A program made the translations under genes and the position numbers. Under the pieces are notes generated by a model. It did not search any database, was not told where the DNA came from, and was given only the letters and a program-made list of their open reading frames with translations. Positions 39,508 to 49,600 of a stretch of 64,000 nt of DNA are shown here, in pieces. Each line of letters begins with the position of its first letter. Positions within the stretch are counted from its first letter, which is position 1. This DNA is from Opitutaceae bacterium (GTDB taxonomy: Bacteria > Verrucomicrobiota > Verrucomicrobiia > Opitutales > Opitutaceae): positions 77,757 to 141,756 of the forward strand of contig PLXS01000030.1 of the NCBI GenBank assembly GCA_003151515.1, in the 5' to 3' direction.

Positions 39508-40632
39508 TTAGCTCTGGCGCATCGGCATGATGACGCAGATGAAGTTGTCCAGCGTCTTGAAGACGCCGGGGCTCACCTCGTCCTTGAGCTCCAGGAACAC
39601 CTCGTCCTTGGCGAGCGCCCGCAGCGGGTCGATGACGAACGCCGGGTTGAAGGCCACCTGGAGGTCGGGTCCGCTGTAGCCGATCGCCATCGACTCGTGC
39701 GCCTCGCCGAAGTCGGGGCTCTGCGCGGTTATCTCAAGGAGGTTGCTCGTCAGCTTGATGCGCACCGAGTTCGACTTCTCGGAGCACACGAGCGCCGCGC
39801 GGTGGACGCACTGCAGGAACAGCTCCCGCTCGAGCTTGATGCGCTGGTGCGTCTCCTTCGGGATCACCTGCTGGTAGTTGGGGTAGCTCCCCTCGACGAC
39901 CTTTGAGTACAGGTAGACGCTGTCAATCAGGCCGCTCGTGTCCTTGTCCGTGCCGATCTGGAACGCGCAGCGCCGGTCGTTGAAGTTGATCTTCACCTTG
40001 TCGCCCTTGTCGAGGATCCGGGCGAGCTCGCTCACGGTCTTCGCCGGCAGGATGATCGCGCCGGCACTGGCCGCGGAAACCTCCATCTCCCTTGATATGA
40101 GGGCCAGGCGCCTGCCGTCGGTGGCGACGAGCGACAGCCCCCCCTCCTTGAAGTTGAAGTACACCCCGTTGAGCGTGTAGCGCGTCTCGTCCTGCGACTG
40201 CGCGTAGGCGACGCTTTTGAGCATCGCGGCAAGGTCTCCCTGCTGCAGCGTGTGGGCCTTCTCGTCCCCGAATTCCGGCAGCGGCGGGAATTCGTCCTTG
40301 CTCATCCCCATGATTCGGAACGTCGATCCGCCGGATGAAAGTTTCACCTGGTTGTTCGGCGACGCGTCCACGGCGACGTCGGAATTCGGCAGCTCCCGCA
40401 CGATGCTTGCCAGGCGCTTGACCGGAAGCGTCACGGAGCCGACCTCCTTCACGTCTGCCTTGATCTTGCAACGTATCCCGAGGTCGAGGTTCGTGGTCGT
40501 GAGGGAAAGCAGGTCCTTCTCAGCCTCTATCAGGACGTTGCTCAAAATGGGCATCGTCGCCTTTGATCCCACGACATTCAGGACCTGGGAGAGGCCGTTG
40601 GCGAAATGGTCGCGGTTTGTCTTGAATTTCAT
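39508..40632 (-). CDS. dnaN: DNA polymerase III subunit beta (sliding clamp)
   Basis: [51 protein letters not shown]-terminal VIMPMRQS. Confidence 0.97.
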   Translation of the reverse strand: MKFKTNRDHFANGLSQVLNVVGSKATMPILSNVLIEAEKDLLSLTTTNLDLGIRCKIKADVKEVGSVTLPVKRLASIVRELPNSDVAVDASPNNQVKLSSGGSTFRIMGMSKDEFPPLPEFGDEKAHTLQQGDLAAMLKSVAYAQSQDETRYTLNGVYFNFKEGGLSLVATDGRRLALISREMEVSAASAGAIILPAKTVSELARILDKGDKVKINFNDRRCAFQIGTDKDTSGLIDSVYLYSKVVEGSYPNYQQVIPKETHQRIKLERELFLQCVHRAALVCSEKSNSVRIKLTSNLLEITAQSPDFGEAHESMAIGYSGPDLQVAFNPAFVIDPLRALAKDEVFLELKDEVSPGVFKTLDNFICVIMPMRQS

Positions 40633-40728
40633 GTATCCGTGGCTGGGTCCCGTTGAAAGCTGGGACAAACTAACAAAGTCTAATTGAGAGTAGGTTCAAT
40701 AATGAATTACAGCAGTAGTCGTATAGGA

Positions 40729-40754
40729 GGCTCGAAACACCAATAACTCGAGCC
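40729..40754. repeat. Inverted repeat GGCTCGA...TCGAGCC in the dnaN upstream region
   Basis: 7-bp arms, 12-nt spacer, inside an AT-enriched intergenic region. Confidence 0.4.
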
Positions 40755-40890
40755 GGTCGCTCTGGGAAAAGGGAGTTGCAGGCCCGTGAGCAATTGCAGC
40801 GGGAATGTGCGTAACAGGGCGGTTATTCGCAGGCCAGACGTTGCTCGGAAGTCGGGCACAGGTTCCCGACACGATTTTCGCATTAGGGAA

Positions 40891-41796
40891 TCACGCGGGC
40901 GGAGCGAGACGGGCTCGCTTGGCCGCGCGCACTCGCATCCAGTGGCGGATGAGGCCGAAGAGGATGTAGCCCAGGCACAGACCCATGAACGCAATCTCCC
41001 TGAACAGGATGACCAGGCCGATAAGAAGAACCACGACGCCGAGCGTGCGCGGCTTTGTCTGTGTCTGCAGGTCCACGGTCTTGCCGCTCGGGTAGCGAAT
41101 GCCGCTCATCATGAGCGTGGCAATCAGCGCCATCAGCGGGGGCAAAGCCAGGGCATACCAGTTGAGGGACTTATCCGCGTCGTCCAGCCTGAGCAGAAAG
41201 AGGACAAGCGCCGCGACGGTCATGGCGGCTGCCGGAACCGGCAGCCCGATGAAATCCTTGCTGGCCTCCTTTTTGCCGGGGTAGAGCAAGGGATTCGTGA
41301 TGACGTTGAAACGAGCGAGGCGCATCGCGGCGAGGAGCAGGTAATAGAACCCGAAAATCCCGCCGATCAGCCTGAACCAGGGGAACGCCTGAGACGGTGA
41401 CAGGATGAGAAAGAACATGAGGAACGCCGGCGCCATGCCGAACGACACAACGTCCGCAAGCGAGTCGAACTCAGCCCCAAAAAGGGACTCCCGGCCTCCC
41501 ATCCGCGCAAGGCGCCCGTCGAGCAGGTCAAAGACCGCCGCGCCGAAGATGAAATAGACGGCGTACCTGTAATGCTCGCCAGCGGTGGCGTTAAGGTAAA
41601 GGCCGTCGCCGGATGACGCCGCGAGCCTGGCATGGATGCAGTTGACGACCGCCATGAAGCCGCAGAGCAAGTTGCCGGCCGTCATCAGGTTAGGCAACAG
41701 GTATATGCGGCTCGCGTGGGCCACATTGTACGGGTCCTCACGCGAGGCGAGGTCCGCGTCCTCCTGGGCGTTCTGCGGCCTGCGACGGAAGATCAT
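40891..41796 (-). CDS. pssA: CDP-diacylglycerol-serine O-phosphatidyltransferase
   Basis: Multi-TM CDP-alcohol phosphatidyltransferase: DLLDGRLARMGGRESLFGAEFDSLADVVSFGMAPA. Confidence 0.94.
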   Translation of the reverse strand: MIFRRRPQNAQEDADLASREDPYNVAHASRIYLLPNLMTAGNLLCGFMAVVNCIHARLAASSGDGLYLNATAGEHYRYAVYFIFGAAVFDLLDGRLARMGGRESLFGAEFDSLADVVSFGMAPAFLMFFLILSPSQAFPWFRLIGGIFGFYYLLLAAMRLARFNVITNPLLYPGKKEASKDFIGLPVPAAAMTVAALVLFLLRLDDADKSLNWYALALPPLMALIATLMMSGIRYPSGKTVDLQTQTKPRTLGVVVLLIGLVILFREIAFMGLCLGYILFGLIRHWMRVRAAKRARLAPPA

Positions 41797-42143
41797 TTGG
41801 TCAGGCTCTCCAGGTATTTCCAGAACTTTGAGTCCTGCTCGACGAGCTGCTGCTCGGACACCGGCAGGCGGTTGCGCAGCAGGAAGTCCTCAAGGGAATT
41901 CTTATGCAGGATGTACTTCACGTGGAGGGTGTCGGCGGTGACGTCGAAGTAGAAGCGATGATCGCCAGCGCGCAGGCGGTAGAACGGCTTTCCCTGCCGG
42001 TTGAAGCGCCCGAGGGGTTCCCGGGGATGCTCGAGGTCAGAGGCGGTGACGGTGCTGATGGGCTCAACAACAGCAAGCTGCGCCAGCGTCGGGAGCTTGT
42101 TCAACTCCCGCATGGCTTGCTCTGAAAATGTAACCTGATACAT
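41793..42143 (-). CDS. RelE/ParE-superfamily toxin-like protein (solitary)
   Basis: VTFSEQAMRELNKLP...REPLGRFNRQGKPFYRLRAGDHRFYFDVTADTLHVKYILHKNSLEDFLLR is a RelE-like pattern. ATGA overlap with pssA. Confidence 0.75.
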   Translation of the reverse strand: MYQVTFSEQAMRELNKLPTLAQLAVVEPISTVTASDLEHPREPLGRFNRQGKPFYRLRAGDHRFYFDVTADTLHVKYILHKNSLEDFLLRNRLPVSEQQLVEQDSKFWKYLESLTK

Positions 42144-42199
42144 CGAGCGTTGGGTGTAGACCCCCCCGGAATGCCCGCAACGCTATTTCTTGCAACACG

Positions 42200-43408
42200 A
42201 TGGCGGTAGACCCCGTCAACCTGTCCGACATAAGGGCGGCGCGCCGCAGGATCAAAAGCGGGGTGATCCTGACACCGTGCACGGCCTCCATCCCACTGAG
42301 CGAGATCACAGGCTCAAGGGTCGCCTGCAAGCTCGACAACTTCCAGAGGACGGGCTCGTTCAAGGAGAGGGGAGCGCGCAACGCGCTCCTCATGCTCTCG
42401 CGGGCGAGGAGGAGCCGGGGCGTCGTGGCGGCGTCGGCCGGCAACCACGCGCTGGGCCTCGCCTACCACGGGAAGCTCCTCGGCATCCCGGTCACGGTTG
42501 TGATGCCGGAGTTTGCTCCGCTCATCAAGATAACGACATGCCAGCGCCTTGGAGCGAGCGTGATCCTCCACGGGAGCGATTTCACCGAGGCGAGGGCCGA
42601 GGCGGACCGGATCGCGGCCACGGGGCCAGCCTACATCCACGGGTTCGACGACCCGCACATCATCGCCGGACAGGGGACGATGGGCCTCGAGATACTGGAG
42701 CAGGTCCCGGATGTCGACGCGATCTTATGCCCCGTCGGCGGCGGGGGCCTCCTCGCAGGCATCTGCGTCGGCGTCAAGGCCGTGAGGCCCTCCGTCAAGG
42801 TGATAGCCGTGGAGAGCGTCTGCACGGGAAACCTCACCGCGGCGATGCGCGCCGGCCGGCCCGTGCATGTTCGAAGGCGGGCGACCCTTGCCGACGGCCT
42901 CGCGACGCTCACCGTCGGCGATAACGCATTCGCGCTCATCCGCCGGCGTGTGGACCAGGTGGTCAGGGTCGAGGAGAAATGGATCTCGCTCGCGATCCTG
43001 CGCATGCTCGAGCTCGAGAAGACGGTGGTCGAGGGGGCCGCCGCCGCGCCGCTCGCCGCGCTCATCTCGGGCAAGCTGCGGGGCCTTAAGGGCAAGAGGG
43101 TCGCCCTGGTCGTCTGCGGCGGCAACATTGACCCCGCGATCCTCGGGCGCGTGATCGAGAAGGGCCTCGTCCACGACGGGCGCCTGACACGCTTCACGGT
43201 GACCATCAGCGACAGGCCGGGCGGGCTTGCGGAGCTCGCTCGCGTGATCGCTTCCTGCGGCGCGAGCATCAACCAGGTGTCCCACGACCGGGCCTTCAGC
43301 GGGCCCGACGTCAGCGAGACGCGCGTCGTCTGCACCGTGGAGACGCGGGACCGCGCGCACATATCGATGCTGCACCGGGCGCTCAGGAGGGACGGATTCC
43401 GGCCGTGA
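42200..43408 (+). CDS. Threonine ammonia-lyase (biosynthetic/catabolic type with C-terminal ACT domain)
   Basis: PLP Lys motif GSFKERGARNAL, SAGNHALGLA, PVGGGGLLAGI, C-terminal ACT FTVTISDRPGGLAELARVIASCGASINQVSHDRA. Confidence 0.93.
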   Translation: MAVDPVNLSDIRAARRRIKSGVILTPCTASIPLSEITGSRVACKLDNFQRTGSFKERGARNALLMLSRARRSRGVVAASAGNHALGLAYHGKLLGIPVTVVMPEFAPLIKITTCQRLGASVILHGSDFTEARAEADRIAATGPAYIHGFDDPHIIAGQGTMGLEILEQVPDVDAILCPVGGGGLLAGICVGVKAVRPSVKVIAVESVCTGNLTAAMRAGRPVHVRRRATLADGLATLTVGDNAFALIRRRVDQVVRVEEKWISLAILRMLELEKTVVEGAAAAPLAALISGKLRGLKGKRVALVVCGGNIDPAILGRVIEKGLVHDGRLTRFTVTISDRPGGLAELARVIASCGASINQVSHDRAFSGPDVSETRVVCTVETRDRAHISMLHRALRRDGFRP

Positions 43409-45726
43409 TAGCGAGGCTGCCGGGCCTTGCGGCGTGCGCGCTTGTCCTCGCGGCGGCGCCAGCCAGGGGATCGCCGCCGCGCGATCTCGACATCCCGGTG
43501 TTCGAGGGCGGCTACGGCATAGGATTCTACAAGGACGCGGCGCGGCGGTTCGAGGCCCTTCGGCCGGGCGTTCGGGTCCACGTGTACGGGGACCCGAGGA
43601 TACAGGACCAACTCAGGATCCGGGTGATCGAGGGAAGCCTGCCGGACGCGGCATGGGTGCCCTACCTCCTTTGGCCGGCGCTCATCCGGGCGGGCAAGGT
43701 GGTGAACCTGGGCGGGTACCTCTCCGGGCCGAACTGGGAGGGGGACTCCAGGTGGATGGACACGTTTCATCCGGGCTCCCTCGACTCCTGGCGGGTCGGG
43801 TCGGGCGTGTACGGGCTTCCTTTCGGCTATTCCTGCTGGAGCATCTTCTACAACCGTGGGCTGTTAAGGGCCCACGGATGGAGGGAACCCCGGACGTGGG
43901 ACGAGTTCTTTGCGCTCTGCGAGCGCATGCGCGCCCGGGGGATCACTCCGCTTAGCCTGCCCGGGACGCGCTGGCTCTACCCCGACGCCTTCTTCAGGGC
44001 AGCGTACCACGGGCTCGCCGGGCCGCGGGGGTGGGCGGCCCTGAATGCGGACGAGCCGGGCTCATGGGACGATCCGATGGTCGTCGAAGGCGCTCGAATC
44101 CTGCGCAGGGTGACCACCGAGGACGTCCAGCCGGGGTGGGAGGGGGACACCGCGCAGGGGGCCGAGCTCCTCTTCCTGCAGGGAGGCGCCGCGATGACCG
44201 TTTCAGGGTCATGGTTCTTCAACGAGATGGCCGGCAAGATCCCGGAGGGGTTCGACGTGGGCACCATGAACTTCCCGGTGTTCCCCGGAGGGCGGGCGGA
44301 CCCCTCGGCGATACAGACGGGAAGCGACTGCTTCTTCGTCTTCAAGACCGGCGACGGGGAGCGCGAGCGCCTGACCGTCGACTTCCTGCGATTCCTGACG
44401 TCGCGCGACCGGGCCGAGGCCTTCGTGAGGGAGAACGACGCGCCGGTCGCCGTAAAGGGGGTTCCGGCCTCCGCGTACTCGGCGCGGATGAGGGAAACGG
44501 CCGCGATGATCGCGGGAGCCAGGGAGGCCTACAACATGCCCCAGGAGATGATGCAGCCGCCGGTGCTGCGGCAGGCCCTCGTGGACGAGACGCGCCGGCT
44601 CATGGAGGGAAGGCTGGAGCCGGAGGAGTACGCGCGGCGGCTCGAGGCGGCGGCGGCCGCCGACAGGGCCCGGCTTGCCGATCCCGGGCATGTCGACTAC
44701 CGGCACACGGCGGCCGCGGCCGCGCTTTTGGCGGCGCTTGCAGCAGTCACGGCGTGGCTTATTGCCGGCAGGCTGAGGGCCGCCCGTCGGCCGGCAGCTT
44801 CGAGGCCCGGGCAGGACGAGGGGGGCTTCGGGAGGCTAAGGGGCCCCATGGCCGCGGGCTTTGTCGGCCCGGCGCTGGCGCTGTACGCGGCGGTCATGCT
44901 TTTGCCCGCGCTTGTCGCCTTCCTCTGGGCGTTCACGCGCTGGGACGGCATCGGGGCCCGGGCTTGGGCGGGACTCTACAACTTCAAGTCCCTGCTCCTC
45001 GAGAGCGACGTCCTGTGGACGGCGCTCGGGAACAACCTCTACCTCATGGTGGTTCCGGCCCTCCTCACGGTGCCGATAGCCCTCCTGCTCGCGGTTCTCA
45101 TCCACCGCGGGGTGTGGGGCGCCAGCGCCTTCCGCGTGGTGATCCTCTTTCCGAACCTACTGGGCGGAATCGCGGCCATCCTGATCTGGCTTAACGCCTA
45201 CCAGCCCCACAGCGGGCTTGTTAACGCGACGCTCTCGGGCCTCGGCTCGGCGCTGCACTGGGACTGGCTGCGGTCCTTCGCAAACTACCCGTGGCTGTCG
45301 GAGCAGCACCTGTACGCGGCGCTGGTGCCGATCTACGTGTGGGTCGGCTGCGGCTTCAACCTGATCCTGTACCTGGCGGCGATGGAGGGGATAGACCCCC
45401 AGCTGTACGAGGCGGCGGAGATCGACGGCGCCCCGGCCTGGATGCAGTTCGCGACGATCACGCTGCCGCTCATCCGCGAGGTGCTGGCGATCTCGGCGGT
45501 ATTCCTAGTCATCGGGGGGCTCAACGCCTTCGAGATGGTCTGGCTTCTCACGTCGCAGGATCCGTCCGCCTCCTCGCAGACCCTCGGGACGCTCCTGGTG
45601 ACGACCATGTTCAAGAACATGGACATCGGCCGGGCGTCGGCCCTGGCCGTCATCCTTTTCGCGCTCGTCCTCGCGGCGAGCGCCGCGGCGCTTCGATGGC
45701 TCAAGGGGGAGCCGGCGGAGGCATGA
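43405..45726 (+). CDS. Fused CUT1-type ABC transporter: extracellular solute-binding protein plus MalF/UgpA-like permease
   Basis: N-terminal SBP domain (FEGGYGIGFYKDAARRFEALRPGVRV...), C-terminal permease with EAA motif EAAEIDGAPAWMQFATITLPLI, in one uninterrupted frame of 773 aa. Confidence 0.9.
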   Translation: MIARLPGLAACALVLAAAPARGSPPRDLDIPVFEGGYGIGFYKDAARRFEALRPGVRVHVYGDPRIQDQLRIRVIEGSLPDAAWVPYLLWPALIRAGKVVNLGGYLSGPNWEGDSRWMDTFHPGSLDSWRVGSGVYGLPFGYSCWSIFYNRGLLRAHGWREPRTWDEFFALCERMRARGITPLSLPGTRWLYPDAFFRAAYHGLAGPRGWAALNADEPGSWDDPMVVEGARILRRVTTEDVQPGWEGDTAQGAELLFLQGGAAMTVSGSWFFNEMAGKIPEGFDVGTMNFPVFPGGRADPSAIQTGSDCFFVFKTGDGERERLTVDFLRFLTSRDRAEAFVRENDAPVAVKGVPASAYSARMRETAAMIAGAREAYNMPQEMMQPPVLRQALVDETRRLMEGRLEPEEYARRLEAAAAADRARLADPGHVDYRHTAAAAALLAALAAVTAWLIAGRLRAARRPAASRPGQDEGGFGRLRGPMAAGFVGPALALYAAVMLLPALVAFLWAFTRWDGIGARAWAGLYNFKSLLLESDVLWTALGNNLYLMVVPALLTVPIALLLAVLIHRGVWGASAFRVVILFPNLLGGIAAILIWLNAYQPHSGLVNATLSGLGSALHWDWLRSFANYPWLSEQHLYAALVPIYVWVGCGFNLILYLAAMEGIDPQLYEAAEIDGAPAWMQFATITLPLIREVLAISAVFLVIGGLNAFEMVWLLTSQDPSASSQTLGTLLVTTMFKNMDIGRASALAVILFALVLAASAAALRWLKGEPAEA

Positions 45727-46595
45727 CGCGCAAACGGACACGCAGGCCCGGGCCATCAAGCCTGCCGCGGCGAGCGGCGCTGCTCGCGCTGCTTGGGTAC
45801 TCGGCCTGGCTCGTCTTCCCGATGGTCTGGGTCGCATATTCCTCCCTGAAGCAGGACGAGGCCATCTTCCGGCACGCGCTTTCACTTCCGGACCCCGGGG
45901 CCCTCGCCACCGCGAACTACGCGCGCGCGTGGAACCAGGGGCACTTCGGGGAGTACTTCCTGAGCTCCGTCCTGGTGACCGGGGCCTCGGTCTGCCTGAT
46001 CGTCGCCCTGGGCTCGACGGCGGCGTACGCCCTTGCGCGCTTCTCCCACCCGCTCGGGCGCGCCGCATACGGGCTGTTCGTCGCCGGGCTGACGCTGCCG
46101 GCGCAGCTTGCGATCGTCCCCCTCTTCTTCGAGCTGCGTACCGCGGGACTGCTGAACTCCCGCCTGGGCCTGGTCCTCGTCTACACGGCGAACGGGCTTC
46201 CGTTCGCCGTGTTCGTCCTCGCCGGCTTCTTCAGGTCGCTTCCGCGCTCGCTGCACGAGGCGGCGCTTGTCGACGGGTGCGGGGAATTCTCGGCCTTCTG
46301 GAGGGTCCTCCTCCCCCTTGCGCGGCCGGGTATCGTGACGGTGGCGATATTCCAGTTCATCGGGGTCTGGAAGGAGTACTTCTATGCGTTCATGCTTGTC
46401 GGGGGCGACACGACGGGGGCAGCGCGCACGCTGCCCCTTGGCCTCGCCAACCTTTCCATCACGGCCGAGTACCGAACGCAGTACGGCATGCTCTTCGCGG
46501 GGATCATCATCGTTATGGTGCCCATCCTCCTGGTCTACCTGGCCCTTCAGCGCCAGATCGTGCGCGGGATCGCCGCCGGCGCGCTCAAGGGCTGA
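45723..46595 (+). CDS. ABC sugar transporter permease, MalG/UgpE-like
   Basis: LPRSLHEAALVDGCGEFSAFWRVLLPLARPGIVTVAIFQFIGVWKEYFYAFML. ATGA overlap. Confidence 0.92.
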   Translation: MTRKRTRRPGPSSLPRRAALLALLGYSAWLVFPMVWVAYSSLKQDEAIFRHALSLPDPGALATANYARAWNQGHFGEYFLSSVLVTGASVCLIVALGSTAAYALARFSHPLGRAAYGLFVAGLTLPAQLAIVPLFFELRTAGLLNSRLGLVLVYTANGLPFAVFVLAGFFRSLPRSLHEAALVDGCGEFSAFWRVLLPLARPGIVTVAIFQFIGVWKEYFYAFMLVGGDTTGAARTLPLGLANLSITAEYRTQYGMLFAGIIIVMVPILLVYLALQRQIVRGIAAGALKG

Positions 46596-46631
46596 GGCTT
46601 CCCCCGGCCGGCCGAATACGGGTTGTTATTT

Positions 46632-46660
46632 CGGAAGGAACCCGGCTTCCTTGCCGTTTT
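46632..46660 (+). terminator. Candidate intrinsic terminator after the ABC permease gene
   Basis: CGG-AAGGAA-CCCGGC-TTCCTT-g-CCG stem (one bulge) followed by TTTT, 36 nt after the stop at 46595. Confidence 0.55.
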
Positions 46661-46663
46661 CAT

Positions 46664-49600
46664 ATGCTTGGAATGCCAGCCATGGAGAGGTTCCCCCTTT
46701 GCGCCTTGATCCTGGCGCCGGCCCTGTGTGTCACCTCGGCCCTTGGGGCATCGTCAACGGCGGCCAGGAGCCGGTTCCCCGGAAGCATAAGGGAGGTCGC
46801 CGCGTCGGCCGGGGCCGCGATGGCCCCCGCCGTCTCACGCGTATCGCTGAGGCCCGAGGAGGCGTCGGCCCCCATCGCCTTCGAGGTGGCTCTTCGCATG
46901 CGCAACTTCGACGAGCTGCAGCAGCGCATCGCCAGGGGCGAGCAGATCCCCCGCGCCGAGATGGCTGAGCGGTACTTTCCCCTTGCGGCGGATCACGACC
47001 GGCTGGTGCAGTGGCTCAGGGGCAAGGGCATCGAGATCCTGAGGACCGACGAGAACCGGGTGGCCGTCTTCGCCAGGGGACCGGTTTCCGTGGTCGCGCA
47101 GGCCCTCGACGTCACCTTCGCCCGCGTCATCGGGAGGGACGGAGGGGAATACACCTCAGCGATCACCGCACCGAGCCTGCCCGGGGACGTTTCGCCCGCG
47201 GTCCTCGGGATCCACGGCCTTCAGCAGCACATCAGGCAGCGGCCGCTCGCGCTTCCCCGGCAGGTGCGCCCGGACCTGACGGTCACCGTCGGGGGCTATT
47301 ATCCGAGCCAGATAGCCCAGGCCTACAATGCAAACGGCCTGACGGCCACCGGCAGCGGGCAGACGATTGCCATCTATGCCCTGGGGTACCCGATGAGCAG
47401 CGACCTGACGGCCTTCTGGCAGACGGTCGGGGTGTCGCAGTCGCTCTCGAACATCCAGCAGGTCGACGTCGCGGGGGGGCCGGGAGCCTCGCCCGATCCC
47501 GAGATAATTGAGGAGGCGACCCTGGACACGGAGTGGGCCAGCGCCCTTGCGCCCGCGGCGACGATCAGAATTTACGCAGCGAACGAGGCCGATCCCGGCG
47601 AGAACGACGAGATCCTGCAGCAAATATATGCGGACCTGCCGAGCCAGCCGTCGCTCCATCAGCTATGCATCTGCATCGGGGGCGATGAGGCCGAGGACGA
47701 GAGGGACTACCTCATCATCGAGGCGCAATACATGGCCAACCTGGCGAGCGGCGGAGTCTCAGTCTTCGTCGCCTCGGGCGACAACGGGGCCTACGACGAC
47801 CCGATCAATGCTTCCCTTCTCACGGTTACCACCCCGACATCCGACCCCGACGTGACGGGCGTAGGAGGGACAACCCTCGTCCTCTCGGGCGGCACGGTGA
47901 CCTCCGAGACGGCCTGGAGCGGCAGCGGCGGCGGGGAGAGCGTCGTGTTCAGCAGGCCGCCCTGGCAGACGGGGATCGGCGTGCCAGCCGGGGTGACGAG
48001 GCTCGTCCCCGATGTGGCCGCCGCTGCCGACCCCCAAAATGGCGCTTATATCTACAGCACGGCCGTGGCCAATGGCGCGGCGGTCGTGGGCGGGACAAGC
48101 TGGGCCACCCCGGTATGGACCGCGTTCTGCGCGCTCCTGAACCAGGGCCGCAGCACGCCCCTGGGGCTTTTGAACCCCAGAATATACCCGCTTATCGGCT
48201 CCAGTGCGTTCCGCGACATCACGAGCGGTGACAACCGCTTTTACAACGCGGGGGTTGGCTACGACATGTGCACTGGCATCGGCGTCCCGGACATGGCGGC
48301 GCTCTCCACGGCCTCGCTGAGCGCGACCACCACGGTCAACATTCCGGCGCAGCTCGGCAACGTGTTCACGACCGTCGGACAGCCGGCGACCTTCTTTGTC
48401 GTCGCGCAGGGTGCGGCGGATTACTCCTACAGCTGGCAGCGGCTGCCCATCGGCACGTCGACATGGGAGGCCGTGTCGGACAACTCGACGTTCTCGGGCT
48501 CGCTCACGGCGACCCTCGTCGTAAACAACACGACGGCCGCGATGTCGGGGGACGAGTACAGGTGCACCGTCACCTCGGGCTCGCAGAGCGCGACCAGCAC
48601 GCCTCCGGCGACGCTAACGGTGAGCGGATATGGCGTGACCACGATCGCGGGCTGGCCGGGCTCGGTGGGCAGCGCCAACGGGACGGGATGGGAGGCGCGG
48701 TTCGCCTATCCGGGCAGCGTGCGCACCGACTCCGCCGGCAATGTCTACGTCGCGGACTCGTACAACAACACGGTGCGCAAAGTGACGCCCAATGGCGTCG
48801 CGACGACGGTCGGCGGCGTCGCCGGCAAGAGCGGCAACACGAACGGGCCGGTGGCAACGGCGCTGCTCAACGAGACGGCGGGTGCGGCCGTCGACGCCTC
48901 GGGCAACCTCTTCGTCGCCGACAACGGCAATTACGAGATCCGCGAGATCAGCGCCTCGGGCACGGTGACGACGCTGGCCGGGTCTGGGGCCCCTGGCGTG
49001 GTCGACGGGGCGGGCACGGCCGCGAGCTTCTTCGACCCCCAGAACCTGGCGATAGACACGGGCGGCAACCTCTATGTCGCGGACGGCATGGGCAACGTCA
49101 TCCGCAAGGTGACGCCCTCGGGGCAGGTGAGCACGTTCGCCGGGGCCGGGGTGTCCGGCAGGGCGGGGCCTGCCGGCTCGCAGGACGGGACGGGATCCGC
49201 GGCCGAATTCAACGACCCGACGGGGATCGCAGTCGACGTGAGGGGGAACCTGTACGTCGCGGACGCGGTGAACGACACGATCCGCATGATCAATCCGGCG
49301 GGAGTCGTGACGACGCTTGCGGGTTCGCCCGGGCTCAGCGGGAGCGCGGACGGGTCGGGACCGGCCGCGAGGTTCAGCAACCCTGCGGGCGTCGGTGTCG
49401 ACGCCGTAGGCAACGTCTACGTGGCCGACAACGGCAACAACACGATCCGCATGATCACGCCCGAGGGGGTCGTGACTACGCTCGCCGGCTCGGCGGGCAG
49501 CGAGGAGAACATCGACGGCCTCCCGGGCAACGCGCGGTTCGCGGGCCCCGGGGACGTGACGATCGACAACTCGGGCATCATCTACGTGGCGGACTCGCAG

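Noticed and set aside
41917-41930. Second parS-like core (CTTCACGTGGAGG)
   Set aside because: Only the CACGTG core and a few flanking bases match; not palindromic outside the core.
45929-46663. N-terminal 245 codons of the 1699-aa ORF
   Set aside because: Out-of-frame read-through over the ABC permease gene; low-complexity Arg/Gly/Pro translation. The real gene begins near 46664.
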